A stretch of 64,000 bases of DNA. It comes from Salinicola lusitanus (GTDB lineage Bacteria > Pseudomonadota > Gammaproteobacteria > Pseudomonadales > Halomonadaceae). Shown here piece after piece: positions 41,498 to 51,444 of the stretch. A program made the position numbers and the translations under genes. A model generated the notes under the pieces. The model did no database searches. It was not told the DNA's origin and worked only from the letters and a program-made list of their open reading frames with translations. The stretch spans positions 807 through 64,806 of the forward strand of contig NZ_PZJM01000001.1 in NCBI RefSeq assembly GCF_003206045.1. Direction: 5' to 3'. Every line of letters starts with the position of its first letter. The stretch's first letter is position 1.

Positions 41498-42607
41498 ATG
41501 TCGCAAGCGCATCCCCCATTCCGAGCCGATATCGTCGGCAGCTTTCTTCGCCCGCAGGCGCTGAAGGAGGCCCGGACCCTCTTCCATCGAGGCGATATCG
41601 ACGCCGCCGCGCTCGCGGCCGTCGAGGATCGCGAGATCCGTCAGGTGGTGGAGCAGCAGGAAGCCGCCGGCCTCGAGGTGGTGACCGACGGCGAGTTCCG
41701 TCGCGCCTGGTGGCACTTCGATTTCCTCGAACGGCTCGCTGGCGTCACCGGTTTCACCGGCGACCAGGGCATTCAGTTCCAGGGCGTGCAGACGGGCGCG
41801 AAGCAGATCCGGGTCGACGGCAAGGTCGGCTTCGACGATACCCACCCGATGCTGGATCACTTCCGCTATCTGGCCAGCGTCGCCAGCGTCATGCCCAAGA
41901 TGACGATCCCGAGTCCCAGCGTGCTGCACTTCCGCGGCGGTCGCAAGAAGATCGACAGTGGCGTCTACCCCAGCCTGGACGCCTTTTTCGCCGATACCGC
42001 CGACGCCTATCGCGACGCCGTCCGCGCCTTCTACGATGCCGGCTGCCGCTATCTGCAACTGGACGACACCGTGTGGGCCTATCTCTGCTCGGAAAAGGAG
42101 CTGCAGGCGGCCCGGGACCGCGGCGACGACCCCGACCGCCTGCAGGCGATCTACGCCGAGATGCTCAATCATGCCCTCGCCGGCAAGCCGGACGACCTCC
42201 ATGTCTCGCTCCACGTCTGTCGCGGCAACTTCCGCTCCACCTGGATCAGCGAAGGCGGTTACGAGCCGGTGGCCGATACCCTGTTCGGCCGCGTCAACGT
42301 CGATGCCTGGTTCCTGGAATACGACAGCGACCGTGCTGGCAGCTTCGATCCGCTGCGCTTCGTCCCGGAGGGTCACCAGCAGGCGGTGCTGGGGCTGATC
42401 ACCACCAAGGTGGGCGAGCTCGAGGAGCCCCAGGCCGTCAGAGCGCGTCTCGACGAAGCCACGCGATTCGTCGACCGGCAGCAGCTCTGTCTGAGCCCGC
42501 AGTGCGGTTTCGCCTCCACCGAGGAGGGCAACGAACTCGCCGAACGGGCACAGTGGGACAAGGTGCGGCTAGTGGTCGACCTGGCCCGCGACTACTGGGG
42601 CGGGTGA
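41498..42607 (+). CDS. MetE C-terminal-domain-like methyltransferase (YxjG/YxjH type)
   Basis: A 369-residue protein matching the cobalamin-independent methionine synthase catalytic barrel without the N-terminal MetE domain. It starts with RADIVGSFLRP, contains the EVVTDGEFRR block, and the zinc ligands are visible as H and C in SLHVCRGN and C in LCLSPQCGFAS. Such stand-alone forms transfer a methyl group from a folate or other donor to homocysteine or a related thiol. GGAGGC precedes the ATG. It is divergent from the oxaloacetate decarboxylase gene across a 298-base spacer. The methyl donor cannot be read from sequence. Confidence 0.87.
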   Translation: MSQAHPPFRADIVGSFLRPQALKEARTLFHRGDIDAAALAAVEDREIRQVVEQQEAAGLEVVTDGEFRRAWWHFDFLERLAGVTGFTGDQGIQFQGVQTGAKQIRVDGKVGFDDTHPMLDHFRYLASVASVMPKMTIPSPSVLHFRGGRKKIDSGVYPSLDAFFADTADAYRDAVRAFYDAGCRYLQLDDTVWAYLCSEKELQAARDRGDDPDRLQAIYAEMLNHALAGKPDDLHVSLHVCRGNFRSTWISEGGYEPVADTLFGRVNVDAWFLEYDSDRAGSFDPLRFVPEGHQQAVLGLITTKVGELEEPQAVRARLDEATRFVDRQQLCLSPQCGFASTEEGNELAERAQWDKVRLVVDLARDYWGG

Positions 42608-42634
42608 GCCGCCGGCCGGTCTTGGGGCGCGGGC

Positions 42635-44383
42635 TCAGCCCTGCCGCGCCCCGCCCTCGTCCTGCCCCATCAGCGACCCCAGCAGCCGGCTGAGAAAGCC
42701 CTTGCGCTCGGGGTCGGGCTCCTGGTCGATCAGCGCCCGGGGGTCGATGCTAGCCCGGTCGACATGCACGAACGCCGCCTGGAAGGCAGGCAGAGTCAGC
42801 TCGCCGTTCTCGAGGTGCGCCGTGAATCCCGCCTGATAGACGATCTCGCCAGCACCGTCCGGGAGACTGGTGTGGCGCGTTTCATCGGTGAGATTGAAGA
42901 CCGCCAGGATCGCCTGGTCCCGGGAGACCCGCAACCAGCCCAGCAAGTCGTCGTCGAAGTCGCCCAGAATCAAGGTGCCGTCGACCATCGCCGGCTGCGA
43001 CTTGCGCCAGTGCAGGAACTCGCGCGTCACGCGCAGGGTGCTGTCCGCGTCGGCGAGCTGCCGCTCCACCGACAGCTGACGGTGATGGCCGTCCACCGGC
43101 AGCCAAGGCTCCGTCGAGGTGAACCCCCCGTACTCGCCGCTCGTCCAGGGCATCGGCGTGCGGCAGCCGTCGCGCCCCTTGTAATCCGGCCACAGCGCCA
43201 GCCCGTAGGGGTCGACCAGACGCTCGTAGGGGACGTCCGCTTCCGGCAACCCCAGCTCCTCGCCCTGATAGAGGCAGAGGCTACCGTAGAGCGAACAGAG
43301 CATGACCGTCGCGAGCTTGGCCACCAGCGGCCCTTGCTGCTCCAGGTTCTCGTGCTGGGTCCAGCGCGAGACGACACGCATGACATCGTGATTGGAGAGC
43401 GCCCAGCAGGGCCAGGCGTCGCCCGCGTAGTACTGGAAATGCTCGATGATGTCGCGCAGCCGCTGGGCGCTGAACTCGGCATCGAACAGGTCGAAGGTGT
43501 AGGCCATGTGGAGCCGGTCTTCGCCGATGGTGTACTCGACCATGCGCTCCAGCGGGCGATCGTCGGATATCTCGCCCACCGTCATGGTGCCGGGGTACTC
43601 GTCCATCAGGGCGCGCAGTTCGCTCAGGAAGCCGAGATTCTCCGGCTGGCTGATATCGAACTGGTGGCGCTGCATCGAATAGGGGTTCGATGCCGGGACG
43701 CTGGGCGTCTTGAGCTCGCCGCTGCCGAGCGCGGGGTTATCCTGCAGCGCCAGGCTGTGGAAGTAGAAATTCGAGGTATCCAGGCGAAAGCCGTCGACCC
43801 CGAGATCGAGCCAGAAGCGGGCGTTGTCGAGCTGCTCCTTACGCACCGCCGGGTTGTGAAAGTTGAGGTCCGGCTGGCAGGAGAGGAAGTTGTGCAGGTA
43901 GTACTGGCGGCGCCGACTGTCGAAGGTCCAGGCGCTGCCGCTGAAGAAGGAGAGCCAGTTGTTGGGCGGGGTGCCATCGGGCTTGGGATCGGCCCACACG
44001 TACCAGTCGGATTTCTGGTTTTCCCGCGAACTGCGACTCTGGACGAACCAGTGGTGCTGATCCGAGGTGTGACTGAGCACCAGGTCGATGATCACTTTCA
44101 GCCCCAGCCCGTGGGCCCGCTCGAGCAGCATCTGGAAGTCGTGAAAGGAGCCGAACATCGGGTCGACACCGCGATAATCGGTGACATCGTAGCCGAAGTC
44201 CTTCATCGGCGAGGGGAAGAACGGCGAAATCCAGATCGCATCGACACCCAGTTCGGCGACATAGTCCAGCTTCGCGGTGATCCCGGGCAGATCGCCGATG
44301 CCATCGCCACGCGCGTCCATGAAGCTTCTGGGATATATCTGATAGATGACGCTGCCACGCCACCATTGGGTCGAATCGGACAT
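42635..44383 (-). CDS. GH13 alpha-glucosidase (Halomonas HaG type)
   Basis: A 582-residue GH13 family enzyme. The N-terminus WWRGSVIYQIYPRSFMDARGDGIGDLPGI is typical, with the catalytic nucleophile at D202 in GFRLDTSNF, the acid/base at E271 in TVGEISDD and the third acid in LSNHD. D202, T203 and E271 fall at the same numbers as in the structurally known Halomonas sp. H11 alpha-glucosidase, which also transglycosylates. A C-terminal beta domain and a tail of about 40 extra residues follow. There is no signal peptide, so it is cytoplasmic. GGGGA precedes the ATG. It likely hydrolyses maltose-type alpha-1,4 oligosaccharides. Confidence 0.92.
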   Translation of the reverse strand: MSDSTQWWRGSVIYQIYPRSFMDARGDGIGDLPGITAKLDYVAELGVDAIWISPFFPSPMKDFGYDVTDYRGVDPMFGSFHDFQMLLERAHGLGLKVIIDLVLSHTSDQHHWFVQSRSSRENQKSDWYVWADPKPDGTPPNNWLSFFSGSAWTFDSRRRQYYLHNFLSCQPDLNFHNPAVRKEQLDNARFWLDLGVDGFRLDTSNFYFHSLALQDNPALGSGELKTPSVPASNPYSMQRHQFDISQPENLGFLSELRALMDEYPGTMTVGEISDDRPLERMVEYTIGEDRLHMAYTFDLFDAEFSAQRLRDIIEHFQYYAGDAWPCWALSNHDVMRVVSRWTQHENLEQQGPLVAKLATVMLCSLYGSLCLYQGEELGLPEADVPYERLVDPYGLALWPDYKGRDGCRTPMPWTSGEYGGFTSTEPWLPVDGHHRQLSVERQLADADSTLRVTREFLHWRKSQPAMVDGTLILGDFDDDLLGWLRVSRDQAILAVFNLTDETRHTSLPDGAGEIVYQAGFTAHLENGELTLPAFQAAFVHVDRASIDPRALIDQEPDPERKGFLSRLLGSLMGQDEGGARQG

Positions 44384-44439
44384 GCGAGTCCCCGTGTTGG
44401 TGTCATCTATTTCACGCCGGTAACGATCAGCCAGCGACG

Positions 44440-44480
44440 ACGACGCCCGACCTGGCATGGAAGCCAGCGCCGGGCGTCGT
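44440..44480 (-). terminator. Long hairpin between tctA and alpha-glucosidase genes
   Basis: ACGACGCCCG at 44440-44449 pairs perfectly with CGGGCGTCGT at 44471-44480, with an inner CTGGC/GCCAG stem. It lies about 100 bases after the tctA stop and 57 before the glucosidase start. No T-tract follows on the minus strand, so it could be a terminator, a processing site or a leader structure. Confidence 0.5.
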
Positions 44481-44578
44481 GTCAGACTAGCGGTTTTTGT
44501 GATCGAGGTTAAATTCGGGAGGCAGCCGAGGCCACTGCCTGGCCCGCCGACGTCCCCAGCGGGCGGTGCCGGCAAGGG

Positions 44579-46081
44579 TCAGCGCCCGGCTTCCTCCCGC
44601 TTCAGCCACCAGGCGAAAAGCAGCCCGGCCGCCATCAGGGCGACGGCGAACGCGTAGATGCCGATCGAGATACCGCTGGAGACCAGAATGCTCCAGTCGC
44701 CTCCCGAGATGGACATGGCCCGGCGCAGGTTGAACTCCATCTGCCCGCCCAGCAACAACCCCAGCACCACCGGCACGGAGGGAATGTCCAGCTTGCGCAG
44801 CACGTAGCCCAGCACCCCGAAGGCGAGCATGACGTAGAGGTCGAAAGCGCTGTTGTTGAGCGAATAGACGCCCACGAACGCCACCAGGATCACCACCGGC
44901 ATCAACAGCCAGGTGGGGGCCCGCAGTACGCGGGCAAACAGGCCTACCAGCGGTACGTTCAGTACCAGCAGCATGATGTTGCCGATGAACAGCGCCGCCA
45001 CCAGTCCCCACACCATGTCGGGCTGCTGTTCGAACAGCAGCGGCCCAGGGGTGATGTTCATCGACAGCAGCAGCGCCAGCAGGATAGCGGTCGTGCCGCT
45101 GCCCGGAATGCCCAGCGACAGCATGGGAATCAGGGCACCGCCGGCGGCGGCATTGTTGCCCGCCTCGGGCGCGGCCACGCCGCGCGGGTCTCCGTTGCCG
45201 AAATCGCCCTTGCGTCCCAGCCAGCGCTTCTCCAGCGTATAGGAGAGAAAGCTGCCCAGCGAGGCCCCGGCCCCCGGCAGCACGCCGGCGACGAAGCCGA
45301 TCAGCGAACCGCGCGCGATGGTCGGCGCGCACTGTCGGGCGCTCTTCATCCCGGGAATGGCCGATCCCAGCTCCTGGTTGGTGGCGGTCTCCCGGCGGCG
45401 ATCCTCGAGCAGGATCAGGCATTCCGAGATGGCGAACAGCCCGACCAGCGCGGCGATGAAGTCGATGCCGTCGTAGAGTTCGTAGAGGCCGAAGGTGTAG
45501 CGCGACACGCCGGTCGCCGGATCGAGGCCTACCGTGCCCAGCAGCAGCCCGAGGCCGGCGGCGATGAAGCTCTTGGTGAAGCTGCCGCTGGTCACCCCGC
45601 CGATGGTAGCGAACGCCAGCATGAACAGCGCGAAGTACTCGGCAGGCCCGAACCGGATGGCGAACCCCACCAGTAACGGCGCAAAGAGCGTCAAGCCGAT
45701 GGTCGCCACGGTCGCGCCGACGAACGACGCCACCGCGGACAGCCCCAGCGCTTCGCCGCCCCGCCCTTTCAGCGCCATCGGGTAACCGTCGAGCGTGGTC
45801 ATCATCGCCGGCTCGTCGCCGGGAATGTTGAGCACGATCGAGCTGATGCGCCCGCCGTACATGGTGCCGTAATAGACACTGACCAGCAGGATCAGCGCGG
45901 CTGTGGGCGACAGCCCGAAATTGAACGCCAAGGGGATCAGCAGCGCCACCCCGTTGACCGGCCCCAGCCCCGGCAAGGCACCGATCAAGGTGCCCACGGC
46001 GCAGCCGATCAGGGCCAGGAAGAGATTCTGGGGTTCGAGGGCGATCGCGAAACCGTGCAGGAGAAAGGCGAGAATATCCAT
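44579..46081 (-). CDS. tctA: TTT transporter large permease subunit TctA
   Basis: A complete 500-residue TctA permease. N-terminal GTLIGALPGLGPVNGVA, then GGRISSIVLNIPGDEPAMMT and the mid-protein GVLPGAGASLGSFLSYTLEKRW all match the family. About 12 helices are expected. It is the last gene of a five-gene operon that begins with an HMG-CoA-lyase-type enzyme and a CaiB-type CoA transferase. The NIPGDEPAMMT segment resembles the partial TctA at the left edge more than the TctA at 4120 (NVPGDAGAVMT), so two of the three systems may be closer relatives. Confidence 0.95.
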   Translation of the reverse strand: MDILAFLLHGFAIALEPQNLFLALIGCAVGTLIGALPGLGPVNGVALLIPLAFNFGLSPTAALILLVSVYYGTMYGGRISSIVLNIPGDEPAMMTTLDGYPMALKGRGGEALGLSAVASFVGATVATIGLTLFAPLLVGFAIRFGPAEYFALFMLAFATIGGVTSGSFTKSFIAAGLGLLLGTVGLDPATGVSRYTFGLYELYDGIDFIAALVGLFAISECLILLEDRRRETATNQELGSAIPGMKSARQCAPTIARGSLIGFVAGVLPGAGASLGSFLSYTLEKRWLGRKGDFGNGDPRGVAAPEAGNNAAAGGALIPMLSLGIPGSGTTAILLALLLSMNITPGPLLFEQQPDMVWGLVAALFIGNIMLLVLNVPLVGLFARVLRAPTWLLMPVVILVAFVGVYSLNNSAFDLYVMLAFGVLGYVLRKLDIPSVPVVLGLLLGGQMEFNLRRAMSISGGDWSILVSSGISIGIYAFAVALMAAGLLFAWWLKREEAGR

Positions 46082-46094
46082 GGCATGTCGGCCC

Positions 46095-46568
46095 TCAAAC
46101 GCCGAGTCCGGGGACGGCGGGCAGCGGAATGCCCAGCGCGTACTCGAACAGCAGGTAGAGGATCACCGTCAACGACAACCCGCTGACCAGCGCCTGTCGC
46201 CACGCGGCATCGAACAGCCGAATCAACAGCACGCTGCAGACCAGCGTTGCCGGCAGAAACCCCCAGGGCTCGAGGAAACCGGCATAGCCGCCGAGCACCA
46301 CCAGCAGTCCCGCCTGCCGCAGCAGCGCCACGCCGCGCGGCCAGCGCTGATTGAGCCCGGGCCGGCACATCAAGTAGAGCGCCAGCACACCCAGCGGCAC
46401 GCAGACCAGACGCGGAAACAGGTCCGGCCCCACCGGCTGGCGAAAACCGGAGACAAAGGTCTGGGCGTGCCACCAGGCGGCCACCGCCAGCACGGCCAGC
46501 ACGGCCCCGGCGATACGATCGCCGAGCGCCGCCGTGGAGGGCGCGGCGCCCGATGCTTCCGCCGTCAC
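46095..46568 (-). CDS. tctB: TTT transporter small membrane subunit TctB
   Basis: A 157-residue TctB-like protein with four hydrophobic segments. The FRQPVGPDLFPRLVCVPLGVLALYLM region has the G-P-D-x-F-P pattern seen in the other TctB proteins of this window. Its ATG overlaps the tctC stop as ATGA and a 13-base gap separates it from tctA. Sequence conservation is low as usual, and the call rests on position, size and topology. Confidence 0.87.
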   Translation of the reverse strand: MTAEASGAAPSTAALGDRIAGAVLAVLAVAAWWHAQTFVSGFRQPVGPDLFPRLVCVPLGVLALYLMCRPGLNQRWPRGVALLRQAGLLVVLGGYAGFLEPWGFLPATLVCSVLLIRLFDAAWRQALVSGLSLTVILYLLFEYALGIPLPAVPGLGV

Positions 46569-47560
46569 TGGATGACCCCGATCTCCTGGGAGATGCTCTC
46601 GACCTTGTCGGCCGTGTCACGAACGAAGGCGTCGAACTCGTCACCGCCGCGCCACAGGGGTACCAGGCCGTTGCGCTCGGCGACCTGCTTCCATTCCGGC
46701 GAGTCGTAGAGCGTCTTCAGAGTCTCGACCATCGACTGGTAGTCGGCATCCGAGACCTCGCCGCCGGTGTAGAACCCCCGCCAGTTGTAGCCGGTCACGT
46801 CATAGCCCTGGGAGATCGCCGTCGGCAGGTCGTCGAAGGGCGGAGCCAGCGGCTCGTCGGCGAGCACCGCCAACACCCGGACGTCGCCCGAGTTGATGAA
46901 GCCGGCAATCTCGCCCAGGTCCGTGGACACCGCGTCCACGTGCCCGCCCATCATCTGGGTCACGGCGGGGCCGCCGCCATCGAACTGCACCCAGCGCACG
47001 CTGCCGCTCTGCTCGCTCGACAGGCCCGCGGCCTTGGCCAGCATCAGGGCGCGAACGTGGTCCCAGCCACCGATCCCGCTGGATCCGGCGATGACGACCG
47101 AAGTGGGATCGTCGACCATCGCCTCGAGCAGCTCGTCGAGGCTCTGGTAGGGGCTGTCGTCATCGACCAGGATCACCCCGACGTCAGTGCCCAGCATGGC
47201 CAGCCAGCGCATGGTATCGACATCTCCCGGATAGCGCCCCTGGGCAATCTGGGTCACCCCCACGGTGCTGGTGGCCACGATCAGGTTGCTGTCGCCTGCA
47301 CGCTTGCCGGCCACGTTGGAGAAGGCCACGGCGCCGACGCCACCCGGCATGTTGATCACTCGCACGGGGCTGTCGACCAGGCCGAGTTCGTGGAGCAGCT
47401 TGCCCACGGATCGGCAGGTGAAGTCCCAGCCACCGCCCGGGTCGGCCGGTGCCAGGCAATCGCTGATCGGCAACGCCTGACTCGGGGCACTGACCGTCAG
47501 GCCCCCCGCCAACAGGAGCGAGACCGCCAGGGTGTGCAAAGGTCGCAGAGAGATAGCCAT
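46565..47560 (-). CDS. tctC: TTT transporter periplasmic solute-binding protein TctC
   Basis: A 331-residue binding protein. The signal peptide spans about residues 1-28, the mature start carries C-L-A-P-A-D-P-G-G-G-W-D-F-T-C-R, and the ligand lobe includes MMGGHVDAVSTDLGEIAGF. The start ATG 47560 has no strong ribosome site; a longer in-frame reading overlaps the CoA-transferase gene and is not used. The gene lies 50 bases after the CoA-transferase gene in the same direction. In this context the bound ligand is expected to be the acid that is then CoA-activated. Confidence 0.92.
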   Translation of the reverse strand: MAISLRPLHTLAVSLLLAGGLTVSAPSQALPISDCLAPADPGGGWDFTCRSVGKLLHELGLVDSPVRVINMPGGVGAVAFSNVAGKRAGDSNLIVATSTVGVTQIAQGRYPGDVDTMRWLAMLGTDVGVILVDDDSPYQSLDELLEAMVDDPTSVVIAGSSGIGGWDHVRALMLAKAAGLSSEQSGSVRWVQFDGGGPAVTQMMGGHVDAVSTDLGEIAGFINSGDVRVLAVLADEPLAPPFDDLPTAISQGYDVTGYNWRGFYTGGEVSDADYQSMVETLKTLYDSPEWKQVAERNGLVPLWRGGDEFDAFVRDTADKVESISQEIGVIQ

Positions 47561-47610
47561 GTTGTTGTTCCTTGTGTCGGTGTCATGCCTTCGCCAGCGT
47601 GTCGGGGAGG

Positions 47611-48816
47611 TCAGACGACCCCCTCGTCTTGAAGTCGTTGCAGCTCCGTCTCGTCGATGCCCAGTTGGGTCAGAATCTCGCGGGTATGCTCGCCCAGGGC
47701 CGGCACGTGGCGATAGATCGCCGCCGGCGCTTCGCTCATCTTCACCGGGAAGCCCGTGGTCGGCACCCGGCCGTGTTCGCCCTGATCGAGCTCCAGGCGC
47801 ATCTGCTGGGCCTGGACCTGGGGGTCGTCGAAGGTGTCGCGCAGGCTGTGGACACGGCCGCAGGGGACCCCGGCCTCGTTGAGATGCGCGATCCACTCCG
47901 CCACGCTGCGAGTGCCGATCACGGCATTGAGGCGATCGCGCAGCGCCTCGCGATGGATCATGCGGCGGCGATTGTCGGCAAAGCGCTCGTCCTGAAGCAG
48001 TTCCAACCGGTCCAGCGCGCCCAGCAGTCGCGCGACCATGGCGTCGTTGCTGGGGGCGATCGCCACGTCGCCGTCGCTGGCCTGGAACAGGCCGTAGGGA
48101 TAGACCATGGGATGGTCGTTGCCGGTCCGGGCTGGCATCTGGTCGGTGGCGAAATACTCGGCGGCGAGGTAGCCCATCATCCCGATCAGACCATTGGTCA
48201 GGGCGGTCTCGACGATCTCCCCCCGACCGGTGCGCTCCCGCCGCACCAGCGCGGCGCAGAGCCCGAAAGCCAGATTCTGGCTGGCGACCATGTCGCTGAG
48301 CGGCGGGGCCGCCCGCATGGGCTCGCCATCACTCGTGCCGTTGACGCTCATGAAACCGCTCATCGCCTGGGCGATGAAATCGTAGGCCGGTCGATCGCGA
48401 TAGGGCCCCTCGGAGCCGAAGCCGTTGATTCGCCCGACCACCAGGCGCGGAAAACGCTCGCGGAGCGTGGTGTCGTCCAGCCCCATCCTGGCCAGCACGC
48501 CGGGACGGAAATTCTCCACCAGCACGTCGGCATCCTCGAGCAGTCGCCAGAGCACCGCCTTGCCGCTCTCGCTGCGAAGGTCCAGGGTCAAGGAGCGTTT
48601 GTTGCGGTTGAACTGGGCGAAGTACCAGCTCAAGCCCTCGACGATGTTGCCCTGGGCGCGCACCACGTCGCCGCGCCCGGGCGGCTCGACCTTGATCACG
48701 TCGGCTCCGTGATCGCCGAGCATCTGGGTACAGAAGGGGCCGGAGATGACCCGCGTGAGGTCGATGACGCGGATGCCATCGAGTGAGCCGGCGGTCGGGA
48801 AGGACAACGGTGGCAT
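47611..48816 (-). CDS. CaiB/BaiF-family (class III) CoA transferase
   Basis: A 401-residue family III CoA transferase. LDGIRVIDLTRVISGPFCTQMLGDHGADVIKVEPPGRGD at the start (catalytic-region arginine and the nearby GD signature), then VLVENFRPGVLARMGL, and GRINGFGSEGPYRDRPAYDFIAQAMSGFM with the catalytic Asp in AYDF, are all present. It moves CoA from a donor such as succinyl-CoA or acetyl-CoA to an acid. The gene overlaps nothing and starts three bases after the lyase stop. Placement between a TTT transporter and an HMG-CoA-lyase-type enzyme points to CoA activation of the imported acid. Confidence 0.92.
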   Translation of the reverse strand: MPPLSFPTAGSLDGIRVIDLTRVISGPFCTQMLGDHGADVIKVEPPGRGDVVRAQGNIVEGLSWYFAQFNRNKRSLTLDLRSESGKAVLWRLLEDADVLVENFRPGVLARMGLDDTTLRERFPRLVVGRINGFGSEGPYRDRPAYDFIAQAMSGFMSVNGTSDGEPMRAAPPLSDMVASQNLAFGLCAALVRRERTGRGEIVETALTNGLIGMMGYLAAEYFATDQMPARTGNDHPMVYPYGLFQASDGDVAIAPSNDAMVARLLGALDRLELLQDERFADNRRRMIHREALRDRLNAVIGTRSVAEWIAHLNEAGVPCGRVHSLRDTFDDPQVQAQQMRLELDQGEHGRVPTTGFPVKMSEAPAAIYRHVPALGEHTREILTQLGIDETELQRLQDEGVV

Positions 48817-48818
48817 GC

Positions 48819-49769
48819 TCACCCCCGTGCCGTGGCGACGGTGTCGCTGCCGTTGAGCGCGAGTCGCCGTCCGGCCTTGGTAACCTGCGCGGGCAGCGGC
48901 CGCCCTATCAACTGGGTGGCCAGTTGACCCGCCTCGATCAGCGCCGCCAGCTCGATACCGGTGTCGATGCCCATCTCGGTGAGCAGATAGACCAGGTCCT
49001 CGCTGGCGATATTGCCGCTGGCGCCGGGGGCGAAGGGGCATCCGCCCAGCCCGCCGATGGCGCTCTCGTAGCGGGCAACACCGAGCGACAGGCCCTGCAT
49101 CACATTGGCTAGCCCGATGCCCCGGGTATTGTGGAAATGCAGCGTCGGGGAGAGGGAGGGTGCCACCTCGCGCAGGTTAAGAATTCGCTCGCTGACCAGG
49201 GGCGGCGTCGCCATGCCGGTGGTATCGCCCAGGGCTACGCGGCGAGCGCCCAGATCGGCAAAGGCGCGGGCGATGTCGCCAACCTTGGCGACGTCGATGT
49301 CGCCCTCGAACGGGCAGCCGAAGGCCGTGGCGATGGCGCCGCGCAGTTCGACCCCGCTACCGTCGAGCAGACGCCCGATCTCGGCGAAACCCGCTAGCGA
49401 GGTGACAATGTCGCGGTTGACGTTCTTGGCGTTGTGGGTCTCCGAGGCCGACACGAACAGCACCACCGAGTCGATACCCGCCTCGAGCGCGCGCTCGGCG
49501 CCGCGGACGTTGGGAACCAGCGCCGACCAGTGCACGTTGGGGATGTCGGCCAGCGCCCTCACCAGTTCCGTGGCATCAGCCAGTGCCGGTACCGCTCGCG
49601 GGCTGACGAACGAGGTCAGCTCGAATTCGCGCACCCCGGCGGCGACCAGCGACCGTACCAGGGCCACCTTCTCATCGGTGCTCAGTCGTCTGGCTTCGTT
49701 CTGCAGCCCATCGCGGAGTCCCACCTCGGTGACCTGCACCCGGGCGGGTATCGACTGATACGGATCCAT
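48819..49769 (-). CDS. Hydroxymethylglutaryl-CoA lyase family protein
   Basis: A 316-residue TIM-barrel lyase of the HMGL-like/DRE-TIM group. VQVTEVGLRDGLQNEAR has the catalytic R-D pair and metal aspartate, FELTSFVSPRAVPALAD, GDTTGMATP, LHFHNTRGIGLANV carries the metal histidines, and GLGGCPFAPGASGNIASEDLVYLL contains the catalytic cysteine of the lyase loop. These marks fit 3-hydroxy-3-methylglutaryl-CoA lyase, which gives acetoacetate and acetyl-CoA, although related enzymes cleave other 3-hydroxy acyl-CoAs. It heads an operon with a CoA transferase and a TTT transporter. A candidate inverted repeat lies just upstream. Confidence 0.92.
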   Translation of the reverse strand: MDPYQSIPARVQVTEVGLRDGLQNEARRLSTDEKVALVRSLVAAGVREFELTSFVSPRAVPALADATELVRALADIPNVHWSALVPNVRGAERALEAGIDSVVLFVSASETHNAKNVNRDIVTSLAGFAEIGRLLDGSGVELRGAIATAFGCPFEGDIDVAKVGDIARAFADLGARRVALGDTTGMATPPLVSERILNLREVAPSLSPTLHFHNTRGIGLANVMQGLSLGVARYESAIGGLGGCPFAPGASGNIASEDLVYLLTEMGIDTGIELAALIEAGQLATQLIGRPLPAQVTKAGRRLALNGSDTVATARG

Positions 49770-49788
49770 GGCAGGAGCGGCCTCGTCA

Positions 49789-49807
49789 AACCAGTTTTCA
49801 GTTGGTT
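49789..49807. promoter_or_regulatory. Inverted repeat upstream of the lyase operon
   Basis: AACCAGTTTTCAGTTGGTT has the arms AACCA and TGGTT around a 9-base centre, ending 20 bases before the lyase ATG. It is a plausible operator for the five-gene operon. No regulator gene is adjacent. Confidence 0.35.
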
Positions 49808-49908
49808 ACGCGAGCCTACTCTGGCCAAGCCATGTCGAAAAAGCGCGACTTTGGTCGCTCCTGGTCCCATCGGCCCCTGACGTCAACGCCGACGGAGTTC
49901 ACCCTCGG

Positions 49909-49924
49909 GCGCTCGATCGAGCGC
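49909..49924. promoter_or_regulatory. Perfect 16-bp palindrome downstream of ntrC
   Basis: GCGCTCGATCGAGCGC is a perfect palindrome, 18 bases after the ntrC stop and about 140 bases before the lyase operon. It could be a protein-binding site or part of a terminator; it has no usual loop and no T-tract. Confidence 0.35.
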
Positions 49925-49941
49925 GCTGGCCAGCACTGGGC

Positions 49942-51351
<1,410 letters not shown>

Positions 51352-51444
51352 GGCAGTTCTCCAGCAGAACGGTGAATCGTGTGCTTGGCGGCGTCGATAT
51401 GGGCCACTCGCCAGACTCGGCAGCGATATAGCGAGCCGACACGC

